Shown here: positions 34,064 through 45,867 of the stretch, in pieces | How the letters are laid out: each line of letters opens with the position of its first letter | Numbering within the stretch: position 1 is the first letter of the stretch | Source: Ahaetulla prasina | Lineage: Eukaryota > Chordata > Lepidosauria > Squamata > Colubridae | Assembly: GCF_028640845.1 (NCBI RefSeq) | Contig: NC_080540.1 | Coordinates: forward strand, 154,387,920 to 154,451,919 | DNA length: 64,000 bases | Direction of reading: 5' to 3' | Made by a program: the position numbers and the translations under genes | Notes under the pieces: generated by a model | What the model was told of the DNA's origin: nothing | The model's database searches: none | What the model saw: only the letters and a program-made list of their open reading frames with translations

Positions 34064-36070
34064 GTAAGTTCTATTGGGATTTTCAGGTTGTGACTTATCA
34101 AATAAAAGGTTATTTTTTTAAGATTCATATTGCTATATTCCTTACTATAGAATACCATGTTTTAAGACTTGATGTATCAAGTTTTTTTCCCCCCAACTCG
34201 AAGCAATTAGTGGGAGCTGAAGCGCAATAAAACTTTGTGCCTAATATCAGTTTTCCTAAAGGTATTTAGTAAACATAGAGAAGGCATACATTCATGCACA
34301 GAATTTTAGACAATTTTTACAGTTAATACTCCAAAACTGTGCTGTAATTAGGCATGTCCATGTGAGATGCAAATTGATAAATATCAGAGCTTCCTTATGA
34401 GAATTTTCAGTGGAGGTGCGGAAGGGGATTGAGAAAGTGTAATATGTGTGCCTCTGTTTGAACAGAAGAACAAAATCCTTTCCACATCAGCTCACAATAA
34501 GCAATTACTCCTTCCCTGAATACTCTTCAACTGATAACAATTTTTTCTTTTCTTTTTTGTTTTGGCCAAGTGGCGCATTTTTAAACAAAATACTTAATTG
34601 GAGTTACCCATACTTTTTATTTCCTAAGAATGCTTAGAAAGTGAACATGGATATCCCCTCCAAGACGTTTTCTATAAGGATAATGCTATAATCTGGCGCT
34701 TTACTTTGTAGCATTTATTGTTTCTGTTGTTATTCTTTGTGTAAATTCCCCTAATGTCTGGTGGCCACATCACAAGGGAAATGTCTGACTTCTTGGGTCT
34801 ACTGGCGCTGCATTGCATATACTCCCTGGCTTAGCTAATGGAATCATCATTAGCTTGATTCAGGGATGAATATTTAAAATGGAAAGTATTTTGCTATGTA
34901 ATTTTCAGGAATTTGCTTTCTTCCTTTTAAAATTTTATTATTAGATATGCAGTTAAAAGTGACGGGTAGATACTAGGGTTCAAGAAAATAGAGCAAGCTT
35001 GAGCTGATAAGGAACAAATGGGAATAATGGGCCTACACTTAAGGATCTTTTCTTGGAATTACGCAGATTCTCTGCGCTGCTAGCCTCTATTTTTGAAGGC
35101 CTGAGGGAGTCGAATATGGTGGCGGCGACTAGTATGTACTTTGGAGATTTTGACTGCTCAATAAACATGTCACGTCAAACTATACTTTGCTGCACTTTAT
35201 ATATGTTTGATCACAGTATGTAACTATAGTTTAGCCAGATGTATTTTGTTGCTTTCTGGCTGGTTTGTGCTCCAATTTCCGTGCTGGCACAGTATCTGTA
35301 ATTTAGGATTGTTGGTTTACACATGACACTAAACTTGAGTTAATATAAGGTTTTTGAACCACATTTCTATGTATTAGAAGGCAATTACGTTCCTTTGCAG
35401 AAAGAAAAAGGCAGGGAGTTGAGAAAACAGTATTTTTGTTCTTAGGAAAGTAAACGTCATTGTAACCAAGGAAAGAAAGAGCCACAATTGGCAGCATATT
35501 CCGCCTTAAGTGTTTTCAGGAAATGCCTTCCCTGAATTCCTGAGAGAAAGAAAAAGAGCACAAATGAGCATAGTTCAGTTTAAAATTTCCAAAGGAGACA
35601 GGACAGAATTGAAAAGGCCTGGCTGTTGTAATCCAATCTTTCAGCAATTTTACCTGCCATCAGCATGGCAGCATCTTCTCCACAGGCTAAAATTAGAACT
35701 GATTATCTGTGGACTTGTTCAAGATGGACCAGCAAAGGCTCACACTCTGAATATTTTCACCCAACATATAAATTGATGGACTGATTTCTTAATTCTTGAT
35801 GAAAAGAAAGATAGTTCCAGAAGTACCAGTGTCCATCCAGATACCTCTTCAGGGAATCCCAAGCTTTTTCCCCCAATAGATTTTTTAAAATGAATTTAGC
35901 TTATTTTTTTTAAAATGAAAATTAGTATCTGAACTGACAGCTTCCAGCATCAGTTTTATTTTCAAGGATACTCCTAGGCCCCATCAGATTGATGGATGGC
36001 TGCAAGAGAGTGCCTTATTTAAAAATTATGCGCTTCTTCCTTAAATTAAAACAAAAAATTCCCCCACGCT
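34064..36070 (+). other. LIMA1 intron 2, proximal part
   Basis: Mostly unique AT-rich DNA. A copy of the AT-rich 'aaactatagttt' repeat lies near 35160-35340. No exon seen. Confidence 0.45.
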
Positions 36071-36205
36071 GGAGATTTTCCAGAATAGGCTGGACAAGCA
36101 TTTGACCAGGATGGTAAGGTGTCCAGCCTTGAGCAGAGGGGTTGGATTAGATGATCTCCAACGTCTCTTCCAGCCCTATGATTCTATAGTATGATTCTAT
36201 GAAAT
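36071..36205 (+). repeat. CR1 LINE 3' end
   Basis: GGTTGGATTAGATGATCTCC, then TCTTCCAGCCCTATGATTCT and a second ATGATTCTATG unit, the classic CR1 terminus with octamer repeats. Confidence 0.88.
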
Positions 36206-36724
36206 GGACAAAAGTAGAGAAAGCATCCAAACTCGGATGCTTTGTGGTGTGTGTAGTTTGGCAACCACTATTTCAGAAGGGCACACAGAACTATGTTAAA
36301 AATTCCAAATAGACTAAACAGGCTAAAAAGCAAGGAGAGCCTTATTCCCTGTTGTAGTTACACTTGCATTTTTCAATGATTGTATGCTGATCTTTGCTAA
36401 TGGTATTGCAATACCTCCAATTAGTATTTAATTTGACTTCTTTTAGGCCATACAGTGGAATCGCAAATAATTTTGGATTCTTAGAAATGTGTAATTTGAC
36501 AAGAGGATGGCATACCATTAAGCCACGGTTTGGCCAAATTAACCCCCATTAAGCCATGTTAATGACAAACCCAGAATGCTAGTGTAATAAGTCACTTCTG
36601 AACATAAACTTTTTAGTTTTGAATTTCCTTATTGAAAGAGTTGACTGCAGATTAGTACAAGGGCTGAGAGAAGGTTAATCACAGATATTTTCAGAGTATT
36701 GGAAAGAAACTTTATTATAATAAC

Positions 36725-36892
36725 AACAGAGTTGGAAGGGACCTTGGAGGCCTTCTAGTCCAACCCCCTGCCCGGGCAGGAAACCCTACACCATTTCAGA
36801 CAAATGGTTATCCAACATTTTCTTAAATTTTTCCAGCATCAGAGCATTCACAACTTCTGCAGGCAAGTCGTTCCACTTATTAATTGTTCTTT
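36725..36892 (-). repeat. CR1 LINE 3' end, minus orientation
   Basis: CAGAGTTGGAAGGGACCTTG, ACCATTTCAGACAAATGG and GTCGTTCCACTTATTAATTG are the reverse of the CR1 reverse-transcriptase C-terminus and 3' end. It ends at AATTGTTC. Confidence 0.87.
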
Positions 36893-37699
36893 AAGAAGAT
36901 GTAATACAGTGAGAACTAGCTGAAACATATTTTGTTCAGGTTGTAATGTTTTGAGGATGGGAACAGGTCATACTGGCATTCGTTTCACCATTTGCTTCCC
37001 ATGGTTCACTTGCTGCCCAAACCCACATTTTGCTCTGTTCTACAATATTATAAAATTGTCATTCCACCAGGAAACTACTGAATCAGTTAAACATATCTGA
37101 TAACTTTACTTTCCTGCTAAATGTTTTCCTGTTCAGTGTATTGTTACTTTAGCAGAATGTTACTGCATTTTTCTAATTGGTTTTAATTATTAAAAACTAC
37201 TTTCAAAAGTGCGCCCACAGGGGTGGCAATATAAATCCTTAAATAATTTCTGCATTTGCTTCGGTTAAGCTACAGACTAACCCAGTCCAAGGTGATATGT
37301 TGTCTGAAGTTAGAACTACTTTTTAAAAATGTAAATTTGAGGACTATAGTGCCAGAACTGGCTAACTTATTCTGGCATTGTAGGCAGAAAATCCTACAAG
37401 CCTCTTTCTCTGGGATAAATAATAAATGTAGTTTTCAGTAAGGGAGATAGCCTTGCCTTTATTTATTCCTAAAGAGGGAAACAATGAGGAGCTGCTTTTT
37501 CTCCTGGCTGTTTCAATTGTTGGCTGTGGAGGCTCTCTATGAGGGCTCTAAACTCTGTATAGATCCACCGGAATTAGGACTAGGGACTTGGTTGCTAAGC
37601 AAAGTGATCACTGAGTGAAACCATGAAAGTACTTAATGATCAAAGTTCAGGTTCTTTTGCATTACAGACTGGCCAAGGTCATAAACGCAAATTTTAGTT

Positions 37700-38300
37700 G
37701 TAAAGTTGGGCTGCATAAACAGGGGGATAGAATCAAGATCACATGAAGTTTTAATACCACTTTATAAGCCTTGGTAAGGCCACACTTGGAATGTTGCATT
37801 CAGTTTTGATCGCCACAATGTAAAAAAGATGTGGAGACTCTAGAAAGAGTGCAGAGAAGAGCAACAAAGATGATTAGGGGACTGGAGGCTAAACATATGA
37901 AGAACGATTGCAGGAACTGGGTATGTCTAGTCTTATGAAAAGAAGGACTAGGGCAGACATGATAGCTGTGTTCCAGTATCTCAGGGGTTGCCACAAAGAA
38001 GAGGGAGTCAAACTATTCTCCAAAGCACCTGAAGGTAGAACAAGAAACAATGGGTGGAAACTAATCAAGGAGAGAAGCAACTTAGAACTAGGGAGAAATT
38101 TCCTGACAGTTAGAACAATCAATAAGTGGAGCAACTTGCCTGCAGAAGTTGTGAATGCTCCAACACTTTAAATGGTTGGATAACCATTTGTCTGAAATGG
38201 TGTAGGGTTTCCTGCCTGGGCAGGGGGTTGGACTAGAAGGCCTCCAAGATCCCTTCCAACTCTGTTGTTGTTGTTGTTGTTGTTATTATTATTATTAAGT
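37700..38300 (+). pseudogene. CR1 LINE reverse-transcriptase C-terminus and 3' end
   Basis: The + strand reads as the end of a CR1 polyprotein: a GLSSLMKRRTRADMIAVFQYLRG-like segment (reading frame 37908-38171) after a broken 'LEYCIQF' block. It is followed by the standard terminus GGACTAGAAGGCCTCC...CCTTCCAACTCTG and a (TTG)n/(TTA)n tail (38264-38296). The 5' end is truncated, as usual for CR1. It is about 80-90% similar by eye to the overlapping part of the copy at 52875-53985. Confidence 0.88.
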
Positions 38301-39369
38301 TATTTTTTTCCCATCATTATTGTAACTGCACATGATCAGTAAACAAACCAGTTGCTAAATGGGTGCTATCTGCACCCTGTGAGAGAGTGTGAGAGCTTCC
38401 AGGGCAGGGAGGGATCATCTGATCCTCATCTGATCACTCTTAAGAGCAGTCAGGTCAGAGAGAGAAGCGATTATACTTGTATTGCTTTTTCCCATTTTCC
38501 TACCCTTCCCTTCCCACTGTAAGTACTGTTACCATCACCCGGACTGACCTTTAAAACCTAGTCAGTGTCAGTTAATCCTTCGATCCCAGCATTGTAAGCT
38601 AAACTAGGAAGTAAAACCAAAAATCCCATAAGAAGGAGCAGCAGAATACTTCATTCTTTACACACATGAGTGTGTCTGTGAAGTCATCAGGAATTAAATA
38701 TAATCTGAAGGAGAGTTTACTTTTTAATTATGTAGGAGGAGAGCCGTGTTGTCTGCTGTAGCAAAAGGCATAAGCTTTTGTGAATTGCAGCTTGGTTCAT
38801 CAGATGCAAAAAGTGGCTGGACTGATGTAGGATTTAAATTCTTTTTAACAATAAACTTGAAGAGAGATTGGGGGTGGGGTGGTTGTTGTGATAATACAGT
38901 AGGTTGATCTGGGAGTTCTTCTCACTAAAAACGTTTTAAATCCAGATTCTACAGCCAAAGATTGCATCAGCTGACAGAGACATTGCTAAGATTCTGATTT
39001 GAATCTTAGCAACCACAAGTGGGTTTATACAACACGTTAAGGCATAAACTATGGTTTATAAAGCAGAGAGGCCAGGCGTGTATAGCTACTATCCTAGATC
39101 CAAATATTCATTTAAAAATAAAAATAAAAGCAGCTTGTTTGTTGCATCAATTCATTTGGTAGAAATTTCAGCAATATATGAGAACAAACCAAATATCAGC
39201 CAGGAAACCAATGAAGCAAGTGTTGCTGTTTATTCATCAGGACAATCCAGGTTTGTACCTGGATTTGAATGGCCCAAGACAAAAATAATGCTCGTGATTG
39301 AAACAGTATGTAAAACTGACGAATAGGTCATAGGAAGCATTGCTCAGCAACTGTAATAGAGAGGCCTGT
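38301..39369 (+). other. LIMA1 intron 2, middle
   Basis: No exon or named repeat. GTAACTGCACATGATCAGTAAA just after the CR1 tail may be an eroded piece of the TA-flanked MITE. Confidence 0.4.
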
Positions 39370-39377
39370 CTATAGAC

Positions 39378-39511
39378 CAGGGGTGTCAAACTCGTGTCAT
39401 CATGGCAGCATCACATGACGTATCTGGACTCCCCCCCCTTCGCTAAATGAGGCATGGGCGTGGCCAGCAGGTGACACATCCGGCCCATGGGCCGGGAGTT
39501 TGACAACCCTG
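39378..39511. mobile_element. Short non-autonomous hAT element
   Basis: Ends CAGGGGTGTCAAACTC and GAGTTTGACAACCCTG, flanks CTATAGAC and CTATAGCC (7 of 8 match). Confidence 0.85.
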
Positions 39512-39661
39512 CTATAGCCCAAAAGCATGCAAAGACAGGTCATAGCTAGTGTCATCAGTAAGGCACCATGGAATATTTCTCCAACTAATTCTCTCAGGGA
39601 TGTTTCGATTATAGAATCCTGGAAATAGGGTCTATTTATGCAATTTTGTGTTCCTTGGAGG

Positions 39662-39926
39662 AATAGCCGGAATAGCTCAGGCTGTAAGGAGCCTGTTATT
39701 AGAACACAATAGCCTGCAATTACTGCAGGTTCAAGCCCGGCCCAAGGTTGACTCAGCCTTCCATCCTTTATAAGGTAGGTAAAATGAGGACCCAGATTGT
39801 TGGGGGGGCAATAAGTTGACTTTGTAAATATACAAATAGAATGAGACTATTGCCTTATACACTGTAAGCCGCCCTGAGTTTTCGGAGAAGGGCGGGATAT
39901 AAATGTAAATTAAAAAAAAAAAAAAG
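39662..39926 (+). repeat. tRNA-derived SINE with L2-like tail
   Basis: The tRNA-like head (GGAATAGCTCAGGCTG with a box-A-like block; GCAGGTTCAAGCCCGGCC with a box-B-like GGTTCAAG) leads into CAAGGTTGACTCAGCCTTCC, GGTAAAATGAGGACCCAG and the tail TGTAAGCCGCCCTGAGTTTT, CGGAGAAGGGCGGGATATAA and poly-A. The promoter boxes are intact-looking but lie in a retroposon, not a tRNA gene. Confidence 0.88.
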
Positions 39927-40059
39927 TGGGGGGGGACAACTGAAATTGAATAATAGTTCAACTGAAGCAGACTGAAGGCTATATAGCTCAAAGTTTTGTT
40001 TCTCACAATGACCACATACTTCAGTTTTGTGCTTGTTCTTGGAGTACTAGTTTGAACTG

Positions 40060-40126
40060 ATAGCGATAGCACTTAGACTTATATACCGCTTCACAGTGCT
40101 TTAGAGCCCTCTCTAAGCGGTTTTGA
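40060..40126 (-). repeat. SINE fragment, minus orientation
   Basis: GCGATAGCACTTAGACTTAT and CCGCTTCACAGTGCTTTAGA match the 3' end of the SINE at 14322. Confidence 0.78.
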
Positions 40127-40148
40127 GTTTCTCTTAGTTTTCTCTTGA

Positions 40149-40252
40149 GCGGTGTTTCTCAGGCTTTAAGATGTGTGGACATCAGGTTGGCTAGGGAATT
40201 CTGGGAATTGAATTCCACACATCTTAAAAGTTGCCAAGCTTGAGAAGCACTG
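40149..40252. mobile_element. Short palindromic hAT-like MITE
   Basis: CGGTGTTTCTCAGGCTTTAA faces CCAAGCTTGAGAAGCACTG, with GAATTCTGGGAATTGAATTCC in the middle. Related copies lie at 42233, 60646 and 62205. Confidence 0.65.
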
Positions 40253-40523
40253 CTCTAGCTGCCTCGGGTCTACAGGGCCTGCAATTTCCAAAGTTCTGCA
40301 GTACTTGAAGAGCATGTTGCAGACATTTGAAGAGCACTAGGTGGTGAAAACTGATGCATGTGTTTATGTGTTAAATATTTCACTGCTGGACTCTTGAAAT
40401 GGAGTGTTTGTAAGTACTGAATACATTTCTGGGAAGCAAATTCCCTCTGATCGTGGAGGCATGTTGGGTCATAGCTATTGAGAAAATTCATGATCAGTTA
40501 CAATTGTAGAAGATCCCTTAAAT

Positions 40524-41029
40524 CAGCGGTTCTCAACCTGTGGGTCGGGACCCCGTTGGGGGTCGAATGACGATTTGCCAGGGGTCGCCTAAGACCATCG
40601 GAAATATGGGAAGTATACTTGCGAGTCGAAGAATCGCACTCCAATGGTTGACTCCACAAGCCAGCTGCAGGCTCTTCAAATCGCTAGCCGAATTCGGCTT
40701 CAGGCGCAATGAATTAAAAAAGAGAGAAATCTTTGCTCTGATGTCTCCCTCTCAAGCCAGCTGCAATCACTCCCAATCGCTAGCCTAATCTGGCTTCAGG
40801 CACGATAAACTTAATAGGGGAGGAGTCTCCGCTTTAATGCCTCCGTCCTCAAGGCAATCGCAAGCAGTTCAGATCGCTAGCCAATATGGCTTCAGGCGCG
40901 ATAAATTCAAAACGAAAATAATTTTACGGTTGGGGTCGCCACATCGTGGGGAATTGTATTAAAGGGGTCGCCACATCATGGGGAATTGTATTAAAGGGGT
41001 CGCAGCACTATAAAGGTTGAGAACCACTG
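40524..41029. mobile_element. SPIN-like hAT element (non-autonomous)
   Basis: The 506-bp element has ends CAGCGGTTCTCAACCTGTGG and AAGGTTGAGAACCACTG, flanked by a perfect 8-bp duplication CCTTAAAT (40516-40523, 41030-41037). The words GGTCGGGACCCC, GTCGAATGACGA, GGGGTCGCCTAAGACCATC and AACGAAAATAATTTTACGG match, from memory, the SPIN (SPACE INVADERS) hAT family known from mammals, lizard and frog. The interior differs: about three tandem 93-96-bp units (from 40652, 40745 and 40841) each with CAATCGCTAGCC- and GGCTTCAGGC-like words. A 32-bp unit GGGGTCGCCACATC(G/A)TGG... is doubled at 40934-40997. No transposase is encoded. Confidence 0.88.
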
Positions 41030-42019
41030 CCTTAAATTAATCTGAGCCAGTTGCCATTATCCCATCTTAATGAAGAGGTGTATGGTAAAATTGTTCGGGG
41101 GTGGGTGGGTAGCACCCTGAGGCAATTCAAGCATTTTCCTTACATTAGGTCAAGTATAAGATTGAGACAATGTGCGGAAGCAGAAAAATGTATAATTAGT
41201 AATAGAATCTGTATCTGGAGGCTGCTAAAGAGGTGACATAATTGCGAAGGGTAGGACAAAGGCTATCAGATCAGCCTTAGTCATGGGTGTGGTGATCAGC
41301 CTTTTCAAGAGCAGTGACTCGCCTCAGGTTTACTATTCTCTTACCTGCTGGTTTTAACTTGTTCTGCAATTGCTACTTGGTGTGTAAACGTGGAAAAAAG
41401 TAATCTTGAAATAATCTTCCGTCTTGAAGCCTTTTAATAGTTCCTCATCAGAGGCTTCAGAAATTAAATAGCTTTAAATAATTATAGATAGCTAATGCTA
41501 CGGTGTAAATCAATTGCACAATGGATATCCTTGTTAATTTTTTACCACAACATGTTATGCAATTTTTTATTTAACTTTAAAGGATAAACTTTTATGGTGG
41601 GATTAACTTGTTGGATTTTGTCCTATTTTATCAGAGTGAGCCATGAAGTGTTAGGGCAGCTGGATTACAATTCTTTTCTTTCTGTGGGTATTTTTGCATA
41701 TGGGCCGATTTGGCGGCATGAAATTAGCACTTTTGCAAAATGATCTGTAGCTGATAAAAAGTGCATATTATGATACATCTGTCACGTGTGGCCTTTTAAA
41801 ATATTTATTTTGTTTAGTTTTGCGTGGGATTTTCCTGGTTTTTTTAAATATAAGTTTACATTTACTTTTCTACTAAACTGTGATATTAATTACTTATACC
41901 TTATTATTAAAAAAATAATAATTAGTTGTTTCTTGAAATTTTGCATACATATCATTGAAAAGTTTAGAGGTTGGAATAAAAATGTTTTTTTCTGCCTTTT
42001 GCCATCCTTTGCTGTAAAG
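41030..42019 (+). other. LIMA1 intron 2, end
   Basis: Unique AT-rich DNA ending in a good pyrimidine tract (TTTTTTCTGCCTTTTGCC) and acceptor TAAAG. Confidence 0.5.
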
Positions 42020-42065
42020 GTACCAGAAGGCAGCTGAAGAAGCGGCTGCGGAGAAAAAAAAAAGT
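42020..42065 (+). CDS. LIMA1: LIMA1 (EPLIN) exon 3
   Basis: This 46-base exon completes the Lys codon left open by exon 2 (AA + G) and encodes YQKAAEEAAAEKKKS, followed by donor GTAAGT at 42066. The YQKAAEE block matches the family sequence after the exon-2 segment; the rest is an Ala/Glu/Lys-rich linker. It ends in phase 0. The run of ten A bases (42054-42063) encoding three lysines and part of the serine is a likely slippage site. It is too short to be seen as an open reading frame, and the call depends on phase and position. Confidence 0.9.
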
Positions 42066-42228
42066 GTAAGTATTTTTAAATTGTTATGAACTCAGTAGTA
42101 GCATGACAACTTAATGACATCTCTGTTTTTTGATCCCCTCTAGCACTTGCTCTTGAATTTCCTTAAAAGATTTTCTCTGTCTCCTCTTCCAATGCTGACT
42201 TTGAGAAATGTTCTTAGCCTTAGGCCTT

Positions 42229-42345
42229 AGTTTAGACTTGTGGACTTCAACTCCCAAGAATTCCTGAGTCAGACATGCTGGCTTAGGAATTCTGGGAGTT
42301 GAAGTCCACAGGTCATAAAAGGGCCGTGGTTCCCCACCCCAGTTT
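42229..42345. repeat. Palindromic hAT-like MITE
   Basis: GACTTGTGGACTTCAACTCC faces GGGAGTTGAAGTCCACAGG around an AATTCCTGAGTCAG centre. The outer ends are eroded. Confidence 0.65.
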
Positions 42346-42895
42346 AGACTCTGCTATGACGCAGTTTCTTCTTTTCACAGGAGGGTTGACTAATGAAAAA
42401 GTCAAGTAAGTTTCCTGACACTCAAAATGCCTGAGACGCTAATTTATGTGTCCTAAATTCAAACCATGCTAGGTTGCTGTATTCAACTTTTATGCAATTG
42501 TAATGCTAACTTTCAAATTTAGATCCAGGCTGTCTGCATAATTCTGCCTCTCTGCTTGTGTTAATTTTTTAGCTGATTCCTTATATTTATGTAAATAAGG
42601 TTGATCTTGATTCTTGATTATATTTTATTCAGCAAAGTAGCAGTTGAAGGAAAAAAAAATAAAGCTAACATGCCATTGCTTTCCAAAATAACATCTTTAC
42701 TATTCCAAGTAATACTTTCCAGCTGTTCAGAGGGTTTTTTTTTGTTATCAGATACTGTTTCCGACTCAAAGCTTCAGGTCTGAAATGGAAAAATCATAAT
42801 CCCACCTAAGCTTCCACCCTGCCTCACATCTTGGAAAACTCCAGGCCTAGAATTACAAATTAATATGATCAGAATATTGTAATCCTTCATTACTA

Positions 42896-43730
42896 TGGGT
42901 AGTCCTTGAATTATAACCGTTTGTTTATCAACAGTCCAGAATTACGATGGCCACAGAAAGGGTGCTTTGTCATTTCCTGACATCCTAAAACTTTGAACAG
43001 CTAAATGATCGTAATCTGGGTTCTTGGCAATCTGTCTGAATTTATGATTGGCTGCCAAGCACTCCACAATTATGCGATTGTCATATGCAACCTTCTCGAG
43101 AAAGTCAGTGGGGAAAGCTACCCAGGAAGAGCGCAAACATCTTCTACTTTACCAAGAAGACTCCTCGTTGTCTCTGGGGGTTAGCTGAAAGAACTTCCTG
43201 CTAAGGGGAGCTGACTTTGTTTGGCGGGGTGCAGAAACAGAGCTGAAGTCAGATTCCTTCTGTGCACAGAGAGGAGGTGAAATCCTTTGGCAGACAACTT
43301 TCAACCATCTCCAGTGACAAGAGGGAATTAAAATCCAAACAGAGAGCTAAGTGACAGCCTGGTAAAGTAAGGCGTGCGGAGTGTCCCAGTCAGGTAGAGA
43401 AGGCCCTGGGAAGCCAAGCACAAGCCACACACAAATGTCTTTTTGCTCATTGGCTGAAAAAAATCCTACTTGGATTTTGGCAGGCAGGATTTTCAGGTCC
43501 TGAACAGAACCTCCTAGGATCTCTCCTACTTTCTTGAGCCACTCTGCACACCTTACCTGGAACTTTACTTAACAATGCCCGAGATTGCTTAACAACCACA
43601 ACCGAGAAGGCCAGGATTGCATCATTAAGAGAAACCACCTCCTGGACATCTTGATTAATGACAGCAACTTGATTAATCTCAGTAACTAAGATTTTGGTCC
43701 CAATTGTGGTCGTAAGTCAAGAATTACCTG
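42896..43730 (-). mobile_element. Long TA-flanked MITE relative (835 bp)
   Basis: The left end TGGGTAGTCCTTGAATTATA and right end GGTCGTAAGTCAAGAATTACC, then TG, match the family termini, with TA on the left. It is twice the length of the other copies. Bases 43130-43560 do not resemble them, so it is a longer subfamily or a copy carrying another insertion. No transposase frame is seen. Confidence 0.7.
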
Positions 43731-44280
43731 TCTAATAATTGACTACAATCTCTCTATATTTTTGTTCGATACAAAGCAAACCATAATTTTAAGCCTTTTA
43801 TACACATATCCTTCTAGTGAAGCCCACAAGAATAATATAAAGGCACAGTAGCTGAAATTCACACATTGTACCAAGTCATGGATCATTTACACATTTTTAA
43901 CCGAATAAGCCACAATTGACTGGGTTTGTCCAATGTGCTGAGCCCAGGCTCATGCTGCTGCATACCACATCCCTTTGTAGACATTGCACTGCATGTCAGA
44001 AAGGAAAGACATTCAGAAATGCATGTGGTGTTGGAGAATGAGAACAATAGCACCTTCCTTTGCCTCCTGCTCCAACAGGAAGAAAGTTGAAAGAATGATC
44101 TGGTCTTAAGAATATTGGAAGCTGCTTCTGAATTGTCTTGTTGTACAGGCTATTCACTTCTCTAATCGTTAACTCAAAAGTTTTGGAATTGGACATTTGA
44201 CACAGCAAAAGCCTTTGCAAAAAAGAAAGCTTTTAAACAGCCTTCCAGTGGCTGAAGATAGCCCAAGTTTTATTCTGAGA
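43731..44280 (+). other. LIMA1 intron 3, no exon
   Basis: Contains a copy of the AT-rich 'aaaccataatttt' repeat (43770-43960). Nothing else recognised. Confidence 0.4.
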
Positions 44281-44303
44281 TGTCAAGTTTGTATTTTTCA
44301 TCT

Positions 44304-44790
44304 ACATTTATTTATTTATTTATTTATTTAATCAAATTTGTATACCGCCCTATCTCCCGAGGGACTCAGGGCGGTTCACAGGCCAATAAAAACATATAAA
44401 TACAAATTAAGATCACAATTAAAAAACTTATTCTAAAGCCAAATTAATTAAAAATGATATAAATACTAAAACCAATTAAAATCAATATAAATTTAAAACC
44501 TAGTCCAGTCCTGCGCAAATGAATAAATATGTTTTAAGCTCGCGGCGGAAGGTTCGGAGGTCCGGAAGTTGACGAAGTCCTGGGGGGAGTTCGTTCCAGA
44601 GGGTGGGAGCCCCCACAGAGAAGGCCCTTCCCCTGGGTGTCGCCAGACGACACTGCCTAGCTGACGGCACCCTGAGGAGTCCCTCTCTGTGAGAGCGCAC
44701 GGGTCGGTGAGAGGTATTCGGTAGCAGCAGGCGATCCCGTAAGTAACCCGGCCCTATGCCATGGAGCGCTTTAAAGATGGTTACCAAAAG
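44304..44790 (-). pseudogene. LINE2-type LINE, C-terminus and 3' end
   Basis: The minus-strand frame 44787-44500 reads MVTIFKALHGIGPGYLRDRL ... RAFSVGAPTLWNELPPGLRQ ... LRTFRRELKTYLF, the conserved C-terminal pattern of L2/CR1-superfamily polyproteins (FKALHG..P.YL, AFSV.AP.LWN.LP, FK..LKT.LF). It is followed by the 3' tail with ACCGCCC(T) and CTGAGTCCC elements and a (TTTA)n end at 44307-44330. The 5' truncation is at about 44790. The frame is open for 95 codons, so it is relatively young. Confidence 0.85.
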
Positions 44791-45556
44791 ATGGTAACGC
44801 TTTAAAGATGGTTACTTCACATGTAGGTGTGAAGTCATTCTGCTTAGAAATTTTCCTAATTTTCCTATGACAATATAATTAAGTAGATACGGGTGGTTGT
44901 TGTTGTTTTGCCATGTCATTACAATGTCCCAACACATTCCTGGAAGCAACATAATTAAAGTTATCCTTAGTGATTCTTGTATTTAACTTGTGTTTTTCCT
45001 CTTAAGTTGTCAATAACCCATGGCAGCTTTACCATAGGTTTGCTCTAATGCTGTTCCCTAACCATTCTAGTGATGACTTCTTAGAGGGTGGAATTAGCCT
45101 GGCACCTATTGGCCACTTTAGGCTGCTGCAGCCATGGCTCTTCCCAAAGCCAGGTTGTCTGCTTGTAAAGGTGATTTAAAAGAAGGATCGGCACAGCTAA
45201 CACCCAACTGGCACCAAAAGGTCTGTGCAGTATAGGGGAAGGCAGAGAAGCCTGTTCCTGCTTTCTCTACATCCTCATCTCCACTTACAAGAACAGCACT
45301 AGGTATAGCAAATATTCAACCAAGTTAAGAACTTATGGATAATACTTTAACCAGCCATTGGAAAAATGGCCTTGGTAACAAATAATCTTCCTAGTACAGA
45401 TGCATGCCTGGTTCTGTTTCTGGGAATAAAACATGCCAGGAGGATTTTAGCTTCATTTTCTAATTTATATTATATTTTGGTTCCAAAGTTTGTTTTCTGT
45501 GAGCAGAAATTTCACTGCCAGTTATACTCAGAATATCATTCTGACTAGTTTTAACA
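44791..45556 (+). other. LIMA1 intron 3, no exon
   Basis: A short duplication of GCTTTAAAGATGGTTAC sits at the L2 breakpoint (44768-44814). Otherwise nothing recognised. Confidence 0.4.
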
Positions 45557-45726
45557 CAGCGCCCCCAACCTTTTGGGCACCAGGGACCAGTTCCATGGAG
45601 AGAGGTTTTTCCGTGGACCAGAGGAGGTGTGGTTTTGCGTGCTGCCTGCATCCTGCAGATGGGTCTTTGCTTGTTTGCGCATCAGTGGACCGGTGCTGGT
45701 CCACGAACCGGGGGTTAGGACCTCTG
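45557..45726. mobile_element. Non-autonomous hAT element (Charlie-like ends)
   Basis: CAGCGCCCCCAACCTTTTGG, then GCACCAGGGACCAG, and the opposite end GAACCGGGGGTTAGGACCTCTG match the 'CAGNGGTCCCCAACC...' hAT pattern. Flanks TTTTAACA and GTTTAACG are a 6-of-8 match. Confidence 0.75.
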
Positions 45727-45867
45727 GTTTAACGTAAGGAATTGTCAGCCAATTAGTATTCACTTACTATTAACCATCTTGTCCTGTTTTGGGGTCCACT
45801 ACAAATATATTTTTCACAAATATAAGTAAATCATTAGCATTTCCCTGTGTTCCCTGTAGCAAATACA

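Noticed and set aside
39662..39740. Possible tRNA gene
   Set aside because: The box A/B-like blocks belong to a SINE: the tail, poly-A and a second near-identical copy at 45868 show retroposition.
44500..44787. 95-codon frame considered as a host gene
   Set aside because: Matches the C-terminal pattern of L2-type LINE polyproteins and is followed by an L2 tail.
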